Notes: a model not told the origin generated them from the sequence alone. Shown: positions 17,051-26,305, counted from the stretch's first letter. The stretch is DNA of 64,000 nt from CAITSH01 sp025356665 (GCA_025356665.1 JANXRV010000151.1:30078-94077), one strand, 5' to 3'. Numbers and translations: made by a program.

Positions 17051-17081
17051 TCCACGACACGAAAATGACCCGCTGACCGCC

Positions 17082-18674
17082 TTGCCCCAGCCGCCTACCG
17101 TCGTGACCTCGCCGTCTGCCGTCGCGCAGGTGCCCGCCTGCCTGGCAGCGCGCGGAGTGTGCGTGCGCTACGGCACGGTGCAGGCCCTGTCGGATGTGTC
17201 GGTGTCGTTCCGAGCCGGCGAGGTACACGCGATAGTGGGAGAGAACGGTGCGGGCAAATCTACGCTGATGCGTGTCCTTGCCGGAGAGGAACAGCCCGAC
17301 GCCGGCGGTGTGGAGTTGGAAGGCGTCCCGGTGGTATTCTCCGAACCGCTGGAGGCGCGTGACCGTGGCATCTCAGTCGTGCACCAGCATTCCGAGCTGG
17401 TCGACCAACTCTGTGTTTTCGAGAACATGTTCCTCGGCCATCCGCCTGTGCGGATCGCGATGGGCCCGTTCAGCATCCCGGACCGTACTGCCATGCGCAG
17501 GCTCTCCGCCGACAGGCTGCGCATGTTCGGCATGGACGCGCGAGTCGACAGCAAAGTCCGCGACCTTAGCGTCGCCGAACGGCAACTTGTCGAGATTGCA
17601 CGCGCCGTTGGAACTTCCTCGCGCATTCTGGTGCTCGACGAACCCACGGCTTCGCTGAGTGCGTCCGAGGCAGACAACCTCTTCGGTGCGGTGAGGACAA
17701 TGACCGCACAAGGCGCCTGTGTCATCCTGATCGCGCACAGTTTGGAAGAAGTCCTGGCGGTGGCCGACCGGGTCACCGTGCTACGCAACGGCCGAACAAT
17801 CACAACCGTGCCACGTGCCGAGGTGGATCGCGACGCCCTGGTGAAGTTGATCATCGGTAGGGAACCTGGCACCTACAACAAGCGCGAGCGCGCGACGCAA
17901 GCGGGACGGCGCCCGTTGCTATACTCGGCCGACCTGTTGCGTGACCGTGAGGATGCAGGAATCAGGGTTGGGTTCGAACTGGCCGCTGGCGAGATCGTAG
18001 GCATCCCCACCTATATCGGCGCCGGCGTGGATAACTTACTTGCCGACCTCGGCGGATCGGTCCGCGCGAGACCATCCAGCCTGAGTCTCGATGCCACCGA
18101 CGTTTCCAAAATGGGCATGCGTCAGCGCGTGCGCATGGGCATCTGCCTGATCCCGGGCGACGCGATGAAGGAAGGTCTTATTCCCGCCATGTCAATCCAG
18201 GACAACATTCTGCTTCCAAGCGCCTGGCGTTTGCAGACGATGGGCGTACTCTCGCCGAACCGCGCGCGCAAGCTCGCGCTGAGGATGATCCGTGCGCTGG
18301 ACATCCGCCCGGCCGATCCGGAGTGTCCGGTGAAGCGGCTGTCGGGCGGCAACAGGCAGAAGGTGGTGATCGCCAAATGGCTGGCCGCGGGCGCACGCGC
18401 GCTGCTGATGGATGACCCGACCAAGGCTGTGGATGTCGGCGCGAAAATGGACATTTACCAGCTGATGAACATGGCGGCGAGCGAAGGTGCAGCGATACTG
18501 CTTGTCTCCTCGGAAGTAGAGGAGCTGGTCGCCCTTTGCGACCGCATCCTGGTGGTTCACCAGGGAACACTGGTGGCCGACTATGACAAGCCGCCATTCG
18601 CCAAGGAAACGGTGCTCGGCGCGGTGGTCGGCAGTCGTTCAGCGCGGGTGCAATACTCGGATCGGGCACACTGA
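17082..18674 (+). CDS. Ribose-type ABC transporter ATPase, two nucleotide-binding domains (RbsA-like)
   Basis: About 530 residues from TTG 17082; the first 20 residues are unusual and GTG 17103 is a possible alternative. The first domain has Walker A GENGAGKST (about 53-61), a degenerate signature LSVAERQLVEIARA and Walker B ILVLDEPTASLS. The second domain lacks a proper Walker A (IPTYIGAGVDNLL, as in other RbsA/MglA proteins) but has a canonical LSGGNRQKVVIAKW signature and LLMDDPTKAVDVGAK. It energises import by the two genes upstream. It ends in a TGATG overlap with the FAD oxidoreductase, tying transport to catabolism. Confidence 0.9.
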   Translation: MPQPPTVVTSPSAVAQVPACLAARGVCVRYGTVQALSDVSVSFRAGEVHAIVGENGAGKSTLMRVLAGEEQPDAGGVELEGVPVVFSEPLEARDRGISVVHQHSELVDQLCVFENMFLGHPPVRIAMGPFSIPDRTAMRRLSADRLRMFGMDARVDSKVRDLSVAERQLVEIARAVGTSSRILVLDEPTASLSASEADNLFGAVRTMTAQGACVILIAHSLEEVLAVADRVTVLRNGRTITTVPRAEVDRDALVKLIIGREPGTYNKRERATQAGRRPLLYSADLLRDREDAGIRVGFELAAGEIVGIPTYIGAGVDNLLADLGGSVRARPSSLSLDATDVSKMGMRQRVRMGICLIPGDAMKEGLIPAMSIQDNILLPSAWRLQTMGVLSPNRARKLALRMIRALDIRPADPECPVKRLSGGNRQKVVIAKWLAAGARALLMDDPTKAVDVGAKMDIYQLMNMAASEGAAILLVSSEVEELVALCDRILVVHQGTLVADYDKPPFAKETVLGAVVGSRSARVQYSDRAH

Positions 18675-20107
18675 TGAGCTTGCATAAACTCGAAGAGAGT
18701 ATCCGGCGCGAGCTAGCGTACAACGAGTATCCCAGCCGGCCCTGGGTGTTGCAAAAGCACAACCCGGCCGGGCACGTGTTCGACGTGGTCGTCGTAGGCG
18801 GCGGCCAAAGCGGGCTTGCCGCAGCGTTCGGCCTGATGCGCGAGTGCGTGATCAACGTGGTCGTACTCGATCGCAGCACCGAGGGCCAGGAAGGCCCCTG
18901 GTTGACGTTCGCACGCATGAATACGCTACGAACGCCGAAGCAGGGCAGCGGACTGGATTTCGGCAATCCCTCTCTCACGCCGCAAGCATGGTACACCGCG
19001 CGCTTTGGCGCCGACGCATGGAAAGCCATGGGAAAGCTTCCGCGCCCGCTCTGGCAGGAGTACTTAGTGTGGTACCGCCGTGTGCTCGGCATCCCGGTGC
19101 GCAACGGCGTCGAGGTAACCGACATCCGGCCCGAAGGCGACATTATCGCCATCGCGACGGCGTCTGGCGAGACTTTGCTCACACGCAAGGTTGTGCTGGC
19201 GACCGGGCTGGATGGAAGCGGGCGCTGGTATGTCCCGCCCGTGGCAGACGGTCTGCCGCCCGGGAGCCATGCGCACACCGATAGCAAGATCGATTTCAGG
19301 GCACTGTCGGGTAAGCGGGTCGGCATTATGGGGGGCGGTGCGTCGGGCTTCGACAACGCTGCGATGGCGCTGGAGCACGGAGCCGCCTCGGTGGATCTGT
19401 GTGTGCGCATCGCCGAGTTCCCGCGCGTGAATCCATACAAGTGGATCGAATTCTCTGGCTTCCTGGGACATTACTTCGCGCTGCCTGACGAGAAACGCTG
19501 GCGGTTCATGCGCCAGGTGGCACGCATGAATCAGCCGCCGCCGCAAGAAACGCTATGGCGGTGCACTCGGCATTCGAGCTTCACCCTGCGGACCGATGCG
19601 CAATGGCAATCGGCCAAACACAATGGCAAGTCGGTAGATGTGGTTACGCCCAAAGGCCGGTTGCAGTTCGACTTTCTTATCTTCGCTACCGGCATCACCA
19701 ACGAACTCGCCTCGCGCAGGGAACTGCGGGGCATCGCTGCACATGCCGCGCTGTGGCGCGACCGATATACGCCGCCAGCCGGGGATCAGGACGAGTCCAT
19801 GTCGCGCTCGCCCTACCTCGGCCCGGGTTTCGAGTTCAAGGAACGCACGCCCGGCGGTGCCCCATGGCTGCGTCATATTCACAATTACAACTACGGTGCC
19901 ACGCTCAGCATGGGCCTGTCGGCTGCATCCATCACCGGGATGAAGTACGGCGTCCGGCGGCTCGTCGATGGTGTGACCAGAAGCCTGTTCCTGGACGATT
20001 CAGACACGCTATTCGGCCAGTTGACCGGCTACAACGATCCGGAGATAACCAGCCTGGGGCCACCACCCACAGATGCCGCGGTGCCGCCGGTCGAGATAAG
20101 CGTCTAG
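18674..20107 (+). CDS. FAD/NAD(P)-dependent oxidoreductase (flavin monooxygenase-like)
   Basis: A 477-residue flavoprotein with two Rossmann motifs: FDVVVVGGGQSGLAAA (FAD, about 36-51) and KRVGIMGGGASGFDNAA (NAD(P)H, about 214-230). FLIFATGI near residue 340 is the usual third FAD contact. The layout resembles Baeyer-Villiger/FMO-type monooxygenases, although the classical FXGXXXHXXXW fingerprint is not obvious. Its start overlaps the ATPase stop, so both are co-translated. In this operon it could act on the product of the molybdenum hydroxylase, for example ring hydroxylation before cleavage; that is inference. Confidence 0.82.
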   Translation: MSLHKLEESIRRELAYNEYPSRPWVLQKHNPAGHVFDVVVVGGGQSGLAAAFGLMRECVINVVVLDRSTEGQEGPWLTFARMNTLRTPKQGSGLDFGNPSLTPQAWYTARFGADAWKAMGKLPRPLWQEYLVWYRRVLGIPVRNGVEVTDIRPEGDIIAIATASGETLLTRKVVLATGLDGSGRWYVPPVADGLPPGSHAHTDSKIDFRALSGKRVGIMGGGASGFDNAAMALEHGAASVDLCVRIAEFPRVNPYKWIEFSGFLGHYFALPDEKRWRFMRQVARMNQPPPQETLWRCTRHSSFTLRTDAQWQSAKHNGKSVDVVTPKGRLQFDFLIFATGITNELASRRELRGIAAHAALWRDRYTPPAGDQDESMSRSPYLGPGFEFKERTPGGAPWLRHIHNYNYGATLSMGLSAASITGMKYGVRRLVDGVTRSLFLDDSDTLFGQLTGYNDPEITSLGPPPTDAAVPPVEISV

Positions 20108-20115
20108 GAGAGCAT

Positions 20116-21009
20116 ATGTATCCCTCGTCGTTTCGCTATCACCGTGCCTCGTCACTCGCCGAGGCTTCGGCCGCACTCGCTTCGCTAGGGCCGGACGCCA
20201 AGGTCCTTGCCGGAGGACAGACATTGATCCCGCTGCTGAAATTGCGGCTGCTCAAGCCCACCGACCTGATCGATATCGGACGTGTAAGCGAGGCGCACTT
20301 CATCAATGAGGACGCCAGCGGCGTTCAATTTGGCGCGCTTTCCACGCACGCGGCGATCGGCACCTCGGACGTATCGGCACGCCATCCGATCTTGCGCGAC
20401 TGTTCACTGGGAATCGCCGACACCCAAACAAGGACCTTGGGCACCGTGGGGGGCTCGATCGCCGAAGCAGACCCAAGCAGTTGCTGGCCAGCCCTGCTTT
20501 GCGCGCTGGATGCACAGGTGCGCTGCGTCAGCGCGGCCGGCGAGCGCACCCAGAGCGTGCGCGAACTGCTGCGCGAACCCTACGCGCCGGCACTGCGACC
20601 AGGCGAATTGATCGCCGCGGTTCACATCGGTGCCGCCGCACTCGATGGCACCGGCGCGTTCGTCGCATTCAAACGCTGCGCCCCGGCCTACCCGACCGCG
20701 AGCTGTGCGCTGCAGATCGCCTTCGACGGAGATCGCTGCCGTGATGTGCACCTGGCGTTCGGCTGCGTGGCCCTTACGCCGCTGGTTATCGATGCGGCGC
20801 CGATACTGCGAGGACGTTTCCCGGACCGCGATGCCATTGAGGCGGTGGCGAGCGCGGCGTCCGCCTCGGCGCAGCCGCTAGCCGATAACAAGGGCAGCGA
20901 AGCCTACAAACGTTCACTGGTGGCGGGACTGGTGCGCCGCGCATTTTCGGTCATCGAGCAGCGTCGGCGCGGCGAAACTTCATTGCAGACACATTTCTAC
21001 TATGGCTGA
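20116..21009 (+). CDS. FAD-binding medium subunit of a molybdenum hydroxylase (CoxM-like)
   Basis: A 297-residue subunit. The frame is open far upstream, but ATG 20116 follows AGGAG by 6 bp and starts the family fold. AGGQTLIPLLKLRL (about 32-45) and TLGTVGGSIAEADP (about 107-120) are the two FAD-binding motifs of the CO dehydrogenase flavoprotein family; GGS replaces the more common GGN. It takes electrons from the iron-sulfur subunit to a quinone or oxygen. It overlaps the next gene by 8 bp. Confidence 0.92.
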   Translation: MYPSSFRYHRASSLAEASAALASLGPDAKVLAGGQTLIPLLKLRLLKPTDLIDIGRVSEAHFINEDASGVQFGALSTHAAIGTSDVSARHPILRDCSLGIADTQTRTLGTVGGSIAEADPSSCWPALLCALDAQVRCVSAAGERTQSVRELLREPYAPALRPGELIAAVHIGAAALDGTGAFVAFKRCAPAYPTASCALQIAFDGDRCRDVHLAFGCVALTPLVIDAAPILRGRFPDRDAIEAVASAASASAQPLADNKGSEAYKRSLVAGLVRRAFSVIEQRRRGETSLQTHFYYG

Positions 21010-21490
21010 ACAACCCATGCACTCGATCAACGTGGACATTAACGGACGGATCCACACAGGCCATGTCGAGCCGCGCCGGCTGCTGGTCGAATTCCTGCGC
21101 ACCGACGCGGGCCTGACCGGAACCCACGTCGGTTGCGATACCAGCTATTGCGGTGCATGCACGGTTTTGCTCGATGGCGAGCCAGTCAAGTCCTGCAGCG
21201 TTCTCGCGCTGCAGGCCGATGGCCGCAAGGTCCGCACGGTGGAAGGACTTGCTCGGGGCGCGGAGATGAACCCCCTGCAAAAAGCGTTCTCCGAGCACCA
21301 CGCGCTGCAGTGCGGCTACTGCACCCCGGGATTCCTGATGGCGGCGACCGCGCTACTCGAAAAGTCGGGCGAGGTGGACGAGGCTGCGGTGCGCAAGTCG
21401 CTCGCCGGCAACACCTGCCGCTGCACCGGCTACCAGAACATCATCACCGCCGTGCTCGCGGCGGCGACAGCACAGGGAAAGACGCGATGA
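21002..21490 (+). CDS. (2Fe-2S)-binding small subunit of a molybdenum hydroxylase (CoxS-like)
   Basis: A 162-residue subunit with both clusters intact: Cys45, 50, 53 and 65 (HVGCDTSYCGACTVLLDG) and Cys104, 107, 139 and 141 (CGYC ... TCRC). CTPGFLMAATALL and NTCRCTGYQNII are standard for CoxS/QorS/NdhS. It overlaps the FAD subunit before it and the CoxG-like gene after it, so the set is translationally coupled. It is clearly distinct from the IorA-like protein at 9600. Confidence 0.94.
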   Translation: MAEQPMHSINVDINGRIHTGHVEPRRLLVEFLRTDAGLTGTHVGCDTSYCGACTVLLDGEPVKSCSVLALQADGRKVRTVEGLARGAEMNPLQKAFSEHHALQCGYCTPGFLMAATALLEKSGEVDEAAVRKSLAGNTCRCTGYQNIITAVLAAATAQGKTR

Positions 21491-22044
21491 AACTCCAACT
21501 GGACGGTTCTTTCGATGTGGAGGCCACGCCGACAGAAGTCTTCGCCTTCCTGACCGATCCCATGCGGTTCGCGCCCCTGCTGCCTATGTTCCGGGAACTG
21601 CGCGAGGTCGAAAGCCAGCGATTCAAAGTGATCCTCGAAGTGGGGGTGCCGCAGATCCGAGGCACGGTCGAGGCCACGGTATCCGTGGTGGAGCTGTTGG
21701 CCGGGACCCGCGCGAGATACAAAAGTTCGACGCGGCATACGCTGGGCATGGCCGATTCGGACATCGGCTTTGAGCTGGCGCCACGAGGCACTGGCACGCG
21801 CGTGGTCTGGCGAAGCGAGACGCTGGTGCGGGGAACGCTGGCGTCGATCGCCAACGGTATCCTGATGCCGCTCGCCAAGCGGAATGTTCAGGCCATGATC
21901 GACGCGCTACGCACCGCCCTGGGCGGCGGGCCCACGCAGGTGCAGGCCCGCAACTCACCGGACGATGCGGTCCCAATCGCGCACTCCGGATGGTGGGCGC
22001 GACTGCTGGCGGTAATCGGCATGGGGAAAAGGGATTCGCAATGA
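21487..22044 (+). CDS. CoxG-like SRPBCC family protein
   Basis: A 185-residue protein. The frame is open upstream inside coxS, but ATG 21487 overlaps the coxS stop as ATGA and begins the START/SRPBCC fold (MKLQLDGSFDVEATPTEVFAFLTDP). The central strands and the long C-terminal helix (NGILMPLAKRNVQAMIDALR) match the CoxG family. The tail from about residue 145 is Pro/Gln-rich and ends WWARLLAVIGMGK, a possible membrane-anchoring segment as reported for CoxG. In carboxydotrophs CoxG recruits CO dehydrogenase to the membrane; here it likely does the same for this hydroxylase. Confidence 0.85.
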   Translation: MKLQLDGSFDVEATPTEVFAFLTDPMRFAPLLPMFRELREVESQRFKVILEVGVPQIRGTVEATVSVVELLAGTRARYKSSTRHTLGMADSDIGFELAPRGTGTRVVWRSETLVRGTLASIANGILMPLAKRNVQAMIDALRTALGGGPTQVQARNSPDDAVPIAHSGWWARLLAVIGMGKRDSQ

Positions 22045-24449
22045 GCGGGCTCAACCGTAGAGAAGACAACCGTCTGGTGCGTGGCCACGGGTGCTTTGTG
22101 GACGACGAGCAGGGATCGCGCGACCTGCATGTGGCGATTGTGCGCTCGCCATACGCGCACGCGCGCATCCTCTCCGTTGACATCTCCGAGGCGCAGCGCA
22201 TCCCCGGGGTAGTGTGCTGCCTCACCGGCGAAGAGGTGAAGGCGCTCTCGTCACGCTTTCCGTCGATGGCGCCTCCACCGGCCAACGGCATCGTAGATTT
22301 CTGCATGGCCACCGACAAGGCCCGCTTCCAGGGAGAGCCCGTAGTCGCGATCGCAGCCACCTCCCCCGCCATCGCGGCGGATGCAGCCGAGGCGGTACGC
22401 GTCGAATACGAACCGCTGGACGCGGTCACTAACGCGGTCGATGCCCTACTTACCAGCGTATTGCTCCACGAGGAAGTGGGAACCAACCAGACATTTTCTT
22501 CGGTGTTCGAGTGGGGAGAGGTTGATAAGGCGTTCGAGCAAGCCGACGTGGTCGTTCGCATTGACCGGCTGCATTTTCATCGCTTCTCCAGCACACCGCT
22601 GGAGAACTACGCAGTCGTGACCACCTGGGAAGCCAGCGGCCGGCTGGACGTGTTCTGCAACATCATACAGCCTGGTATCGCCATCAAGTTCCTTGCGCCT
22701 GCGCTGGGGATATCGCCGGAGCAGCTGCGCATCCGGACCCACGACATCGGCGGCGGCTTTGGTATCAAGCAGAACCTTTATCCATACATCATCATCTGCG
22801 CGCTGCTGTCCAGGAAGGCCGGGAACCGGTCGGTCAAGTGGATCGAGACACGGCGCGAGCACATGCAGGCCAGCGCCCACGGCAACGAACGTACGTTCCT
22901 GGACACCGAGGTAGCGCTGAAGACCGACGGCGAGATTATAGCCATCCGCTCGCGGCACGTGGACGACTGCGGTGCCTATCCGCGCTACGAGCCGCTTGGA
23001 TGCGTGATCTGGTCGCAAGTGGCACCGGGCACGCTTAAGCTGGCGAACCTTCGCATCGACATGCAGCAGGCGGTGACCAACAAGTGCCCAGTCGGGCCGA
23101 ACCGCGGCTTCTCGCGAATGCAGCATGTCTGGTTCCTCGAGCGCGTGATCGACATCTGCGGCCACCGGATGGGCATCCCCGCCGACGAGATCCGACGACG
23201 CAACTATGTGCCGGAATTTCCGTGGACCACACCCAACGGTTGCGTCTACGACTCGGGCGACTACCACGCGATGCTGACGAAAGCCCAGGAGCTGATTGGT
23301 TGGAGTGCGTGGGAGGAGCGGATTGCGGCGATGCGCGGGCAAGGGCGCATCGTGGGGATGGGCATTGGAACGGCTTTGGACTCGGGTACCAACAACTTCG
23401 GCCAGTCGCGCATAATCAATCCAAACTCGCCGTTCACAGGAAACTCGGAGATGGCAAACGTGCGCCTCGGCGTGGACGGCCGCCTCACGGTGGCTGTGGG
23501 CTCGGTCCCGCAGGGGCAGAGCCACGAGACGATCGCCGCGCTGGTCGTTGCACGGGAGTTTGGCATCGGCGAGGACTGGGTGATGGTTCAAGTCGGATTT
23601 GACACGGAGCGCAACACCCACACCTCACACTCCGGGACCTATGCAAGCCAGTTCGTCGTCACCAGCCTCGGCGCTATACACGGCGCGTGCGGCCTGCTGC
23701 GCACGGAGCTGCTTCGAATGGCTGCGCACGTGCTGAAGGCCGATCCGTCCACGATGACGATCGCCGCTGTCAAAGGCGTGCCGTCCGTTTCCCGCAGCGA
23801 TGGCATGTCGGTGAGTTTCGCGGAGCTCTCGACCATCGTGAACATGCGCACCGCTGGCATGGCGGCAGAAATCTCCGACATTACACTGAACGCGCGTTAC
23901 ATTTATCGCCCCCCGTTCGAGTTGCCCGATGTGAAGCGCAAGTACGGCAACCTCACCCTCACCTATGCGTGCCAGGTGCACATCGCAGTGATTGAGGTGG
24001 ATCCGGACACCCATAACCTGCACATCCTGGACTATTCCGCAGTGGACGACTGTGGGCGAGTCATTAGCCACACGATCGTGCGCGGACAGGTGCTGGGCAG
24101 CGCGGCGCACGGGATCGGCGCGGCACTGATGGAATCACTGGACTACGACGAGCATGGGAACCTGCTGACCAGTTCGTTCAGCGACTATTGCCCGATCACC
24201 ATCCTGAACATGCCGACGATCAAGTACGGAAACCTGGAGTCGCCCTCGCCTTTCACCTTCAACGGCGCGAAAGGAATGGGGGAAGGCGGCGGCGGGCCGC
24301 TGCACACGCTTTGCGCTGCGCTCCAGGATGCCCTGAATTCGCGCGGCATTGTCGTGAGCGACTCGCACCACAGCCCCAGCGACCTTTTCGAGGCCATCCA
24401 TCGCGGGGCAAAGGGTGCGCGCGTGGAAGTGTCGCGCCGGACCACCTGA
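22041..24449 (+). CDS. Molybdopterin-binding large subunit of a three-subunit hydroxylase (CoxL-like)
   Basis: An 802-residue large subunit. ATG 22041 overlaps the CoxG stop (ATGA); an upstream in-frame ATG lies inside coxG. REDNRLVRGHGCFVDDE opens the hammerhead domain; THDIGGGFGIKQN, GPNRGFSRMQHVWFLERVID and FNGAKGMGEGGGGPLHTL are cofactor-binding blocks, with the probable catalytic Glu near residue 748. The AYXCSFR active-site loop that carries the Cu/Mo-bridging cysteine of true CO dehydrogenase is not seen, so this is a form II-type hydroxylase of unknown substrate. It is the last gene of the importer operon. Confidence 0.9.
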   Translation: MSGLNRREDNRLVRGHGCFVDDEQGSRDLHVAIVRSPYAHARILSVDISEAQRIPGVVCCLTGEEVKALSSRFPSMAPPPANGIVDFCMATDKARFQGEPVVAIAATSPAIAADAAEAVRVEYEPLDAVTNAVDALLTSVLLHEEVGTNQTFSSVFEWGEVDKAFEQADVVVRIDRLHFHRFSSTPLENYAVVTTWEASGRLDVFCNIIQPGIAIKFLAPALGISPEQLRIRTHDIGGGFGIKQNLYPYIIICALLSRKAGNRSVKWIETRREHMQASAHGNERTFLDTEVALKTDGEIIAIRSRHVDDCGAYPRYEPLGCVIWSQVAPGTLKLANLRIDMQQAVTNKCPVGPNRGFSRMQHVWFLERVIDICGHRMGIPADEIRRRNYVPEFPWTTPNGCVYDSGDYHAMLTKAQELIGWSAWEERIAAMRGQGRIVGMGIGTALDSGTNNFGQSRIINPNSPFTGNSEMANVRLGVDGRLTVAVGSVPQGQSHETIAALVVAREFGIGEDWVMVQVGFDTERNTHTSHSGTYASQFVVTSLGAIHGACGLLRTELLRMAAHVLKADPSTMTIAAVKGVPSVSRSDGMSVSFAELSTIVNMRTAGMAAEISDITLNARYIYRPPFELPDVKRKYGNLTLTYACQVHIAVIEVDPDTHNLHILDYSAVDDCGRVISHTIVRGQVLGSAAHGIGAALMESLDYDEHGNLLTSSFSDYCPITILNMPTIKYGNLESPSPFTFNGAKGMGEGGGGPLHTLCAALQDALNSRGIVVSDSHHSPSDLFEAIHRGAKGARVEVSRRTT

Positions 24450-24518
24450 TTTTCGGCAATCAGGCTTTTGAGCCGCACCGGCGGCGGGCCCAAGCACCCA
24501 GCGCCTTGGAATGAAACG

Positions 24519-24538
24519 TTACGAAACATGTTATAAAT
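24519..24538. promoter_or_regulatory. Candidate GntR operator, copy B
   Basis: TTACGAAACATGTTATAAAT has one base different from 12384-12403 and also lies about 50 bp before a GntR gene. The AACATGTT palindrome is exact. Confidence 0.55.
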
Positions 24539-24589
24539 CGACCACATACCAGAGAGGCTCCGGCGAGGGCGACAAGGAGAACGCAGGGC

Positions 24590-25294
24590 ATGGAGCCGCA
24601 GCGCAAACGTATTGATCTGAAGGAACCGAGGCGCAACACTAGTTCGAAGCGGGACCAGGCGATCATAGAATCGCTACCCAAGGGATCGCTTGGCGACGAA
24701 GCCTACGAGGCGATCAAGTGGCAAATCCTCGCGATGGAACTGGCTCCCGGGACCTTTCTTAATGTCCAAGAGCTTTCGGAACGGCTTGGCCTGGGGCGAT
24801 CGCCGGTGCAGTACGCGGTGCACCGGCTGCAGCATGATGGCCTGCTCGAGGTTATCCAGCGCAAGGGAATCCTGGTGCGCTCATGGTCGCCAAAGGAAAT
24901 CGACCAGGTAGTCGAAGCGCGCATCCCGCTGGAAGTGGCGATGGTGCGGCTTGCCACTGAGCGTGCCACTGATGCGCAATTGCGCGCGCTCAAGGCGCGG
25001 CTGGCTGAGGGCAAAAAGCTGGTGGCGGCAAGAGACCGTCAGGGATTGATGGAGCTTGACCAGGATTTTCACCGCGGCCTTGCCGAGTGCGCCGACAATC
25101 CGGTCATTGCCGAAGTTCTTAATATGCTGCACCAGCGCTCTACGCCTTTGTGGTCCACCGCCGTAGCGGGTCAACGCGACTACGCCAAGGTTCAGGAGCA
25201 ACATGAAAAGGTGCTGGCGTGCATCGCGGCCCGCGACGCGGACGGTGCCGCTGGGGCGATTCGCCTGCACTTGCAGGCGCTGGTGCGCAGCTAG
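24590..25294 (+). CDS. GntR family (FCD-type) transcriptional regulator, copy B
   Basis: A 234-residue paralogue of the regulator at 12476. From KGSLGDEAYEAIKWQIL onward the two align without gaps at about 80% identity by eye; only the first 30 residues differ (copy B lacks the TPK repeats). The helix-turn-helix (VQELSERLGLGRSPVQYAVHRL) is nearly identical, so both probably read the same operator. FCD residues DQDFHRGL and EQHEKVLA are kept. The stop codon TAG lies inside a CTAG that is also the stop of the convergent receptor pseudogene. Confidence 0.92.
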   Translation: MEPQRKRIDLKEPRRNTSSKRDQAIIESLPKGSLGDEAYEAIKWQILAMELAPGTFLNVQELSERLGLGRSPVQYAVHRLQHDGLLEVIQRKGILVRSWSPKEIDQVVEARIPLEVAMVRLATERATDAQLRALKARLAEGKKLVAARDRQGLMELDQDFHRGLAECADNPVIAEVLNMLHQRSTPLWSTAVAGQRDYAKVQEQHEKVLACIAARDADGAAGAIRLHLQALVRS

Positions 25295-26270
25295 TCGGCG
25301 CGCGCGACCGAATGGCACAAGAGACGTCCCCATTTTTCCGTCTCGGCCTGGATATGACGCGCGAACTGCTCGGAGCTCATGGCGCGTAATTCGACGCTCA
25401 GCGCGGCAAAGTGCGCTTCCATTTCGGGCTTGCGCAGCGCCGCCCTGATTGCCTCGTTCAATTGGTCGACGATGGCGCGCGGTGTGCCGGCGCGCACGAC
25501 GATGCCGAACCATGGCGTCGCCTCGACTGCCTTCAAGCCGGACTCATCCAGTATTGGCACTTCGGATGCTGCGCTGAGGCGTGAACGCTCGGCGACGGCG
25601 ACGGCCCGTAGCGCACCGCGCCGGGGGCAGGCTTGTCGTGATGTTGTCGAATATTATCTGCACCCGCCCGATCAGCAGGTCGGCCTGCGCAGGCGCGCTG
25701 CCTTTGTAGGGTACGTGGACGACGTCCACCCCCCCCATGAATGTGAGCAGCTCGAGGACAAGATACCCGGTAGAGCCGTTGCCCTTCGAAGCGGCCGATA
25801 TTTTTCCGCGATTGGCCTTGGCGTAGTCGACGAGTTCCTTCAGGTTTGTAGCGGGCAGCGAAGGATGCGCGACCAGTATGAGCGGTGCGACGGCAACGAT
25901 TGTCACCGGGGCGAACGCCGTCCTCGGGTCAAAAGAGAGCACTGCGTAAAGGCTGGCGTTGATGGCGAGCGGGCCGGGCGGCGTGATCAGCATCGCGTAT
26001 GCGTCGGGCGGACTCTTGCTGATGATTTCCGCGCCAAAGTTGCCGTTGGCGCCCGGACGGTTTTCGACCACGACCGGCTGCGCAAGGGATCGGCCGAGCT
26101 CATCGGCGAGGCTGAGCGCGAGTGTATCGGCGGTACCCCCCCGGCGGATTGGTCGCGATGATGCGAATGGGCGGAACAGGCAGGGCTGTACCTGCGCTCC
26201 GGGCGGGGCGAGGCAGGCAATCGACAGCGCAATGGTGAATACTGCGCTTGCGGTCAGGCAAAAGCATAGT
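25291..26270 (-). pseudogene. Frameshifted Bug/TctC receptor, copy B
   Basis: The receptor can be read only by switching frames. The signal-peptide-like stretch (TASAVFTIALSIACLAP) lies in one frame near 26190-26260 without a usable start. PPIRIIATNPPGG follows in a second frame near 26150-26190. VENRPGANGNFGAEIISKSP to FDNITTSLPPAR (26071 to about 25630) follows a shift at a C-run near 26143-26148. The end, from ILDESGLKAVEATPWFGIV, needs another shift at a G-run near 25620-25626. It is the counterpart of the intact receptor at 13219. Shifts in homopolymers could also be sequencing errors. Confidence 0.8.
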
Positions 26271-26283
26271 AATTGCGAATCTG

Positions 26284-26305
26284 TAAAATATCACGTAACA
26301 TTCAT
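26284..26305. promoter_or_regulatory. 22-bp conserved upstream element, copy B
   Basis: Identical to 14927-14948. It lies in the divergent gap between the receptor pseudogene (-) and the cupin gene (+), a natural place for a shared promoter or operator. Confidence 0.6.

Noticed and set aside
15046..18674. Ribose or other sugar utilisation operon
   Set aside because: Only the importer is sugar-like; no kinase, isomerase or LacI regulator is present and oxidising enzymes follow directly.
22041..24449. Carbon monoxide dehydrogenase large subunit
   Set aside because: The AYXCSFR loop with its bridging cysteine is absent and the neighbouring importer points to another substrate.
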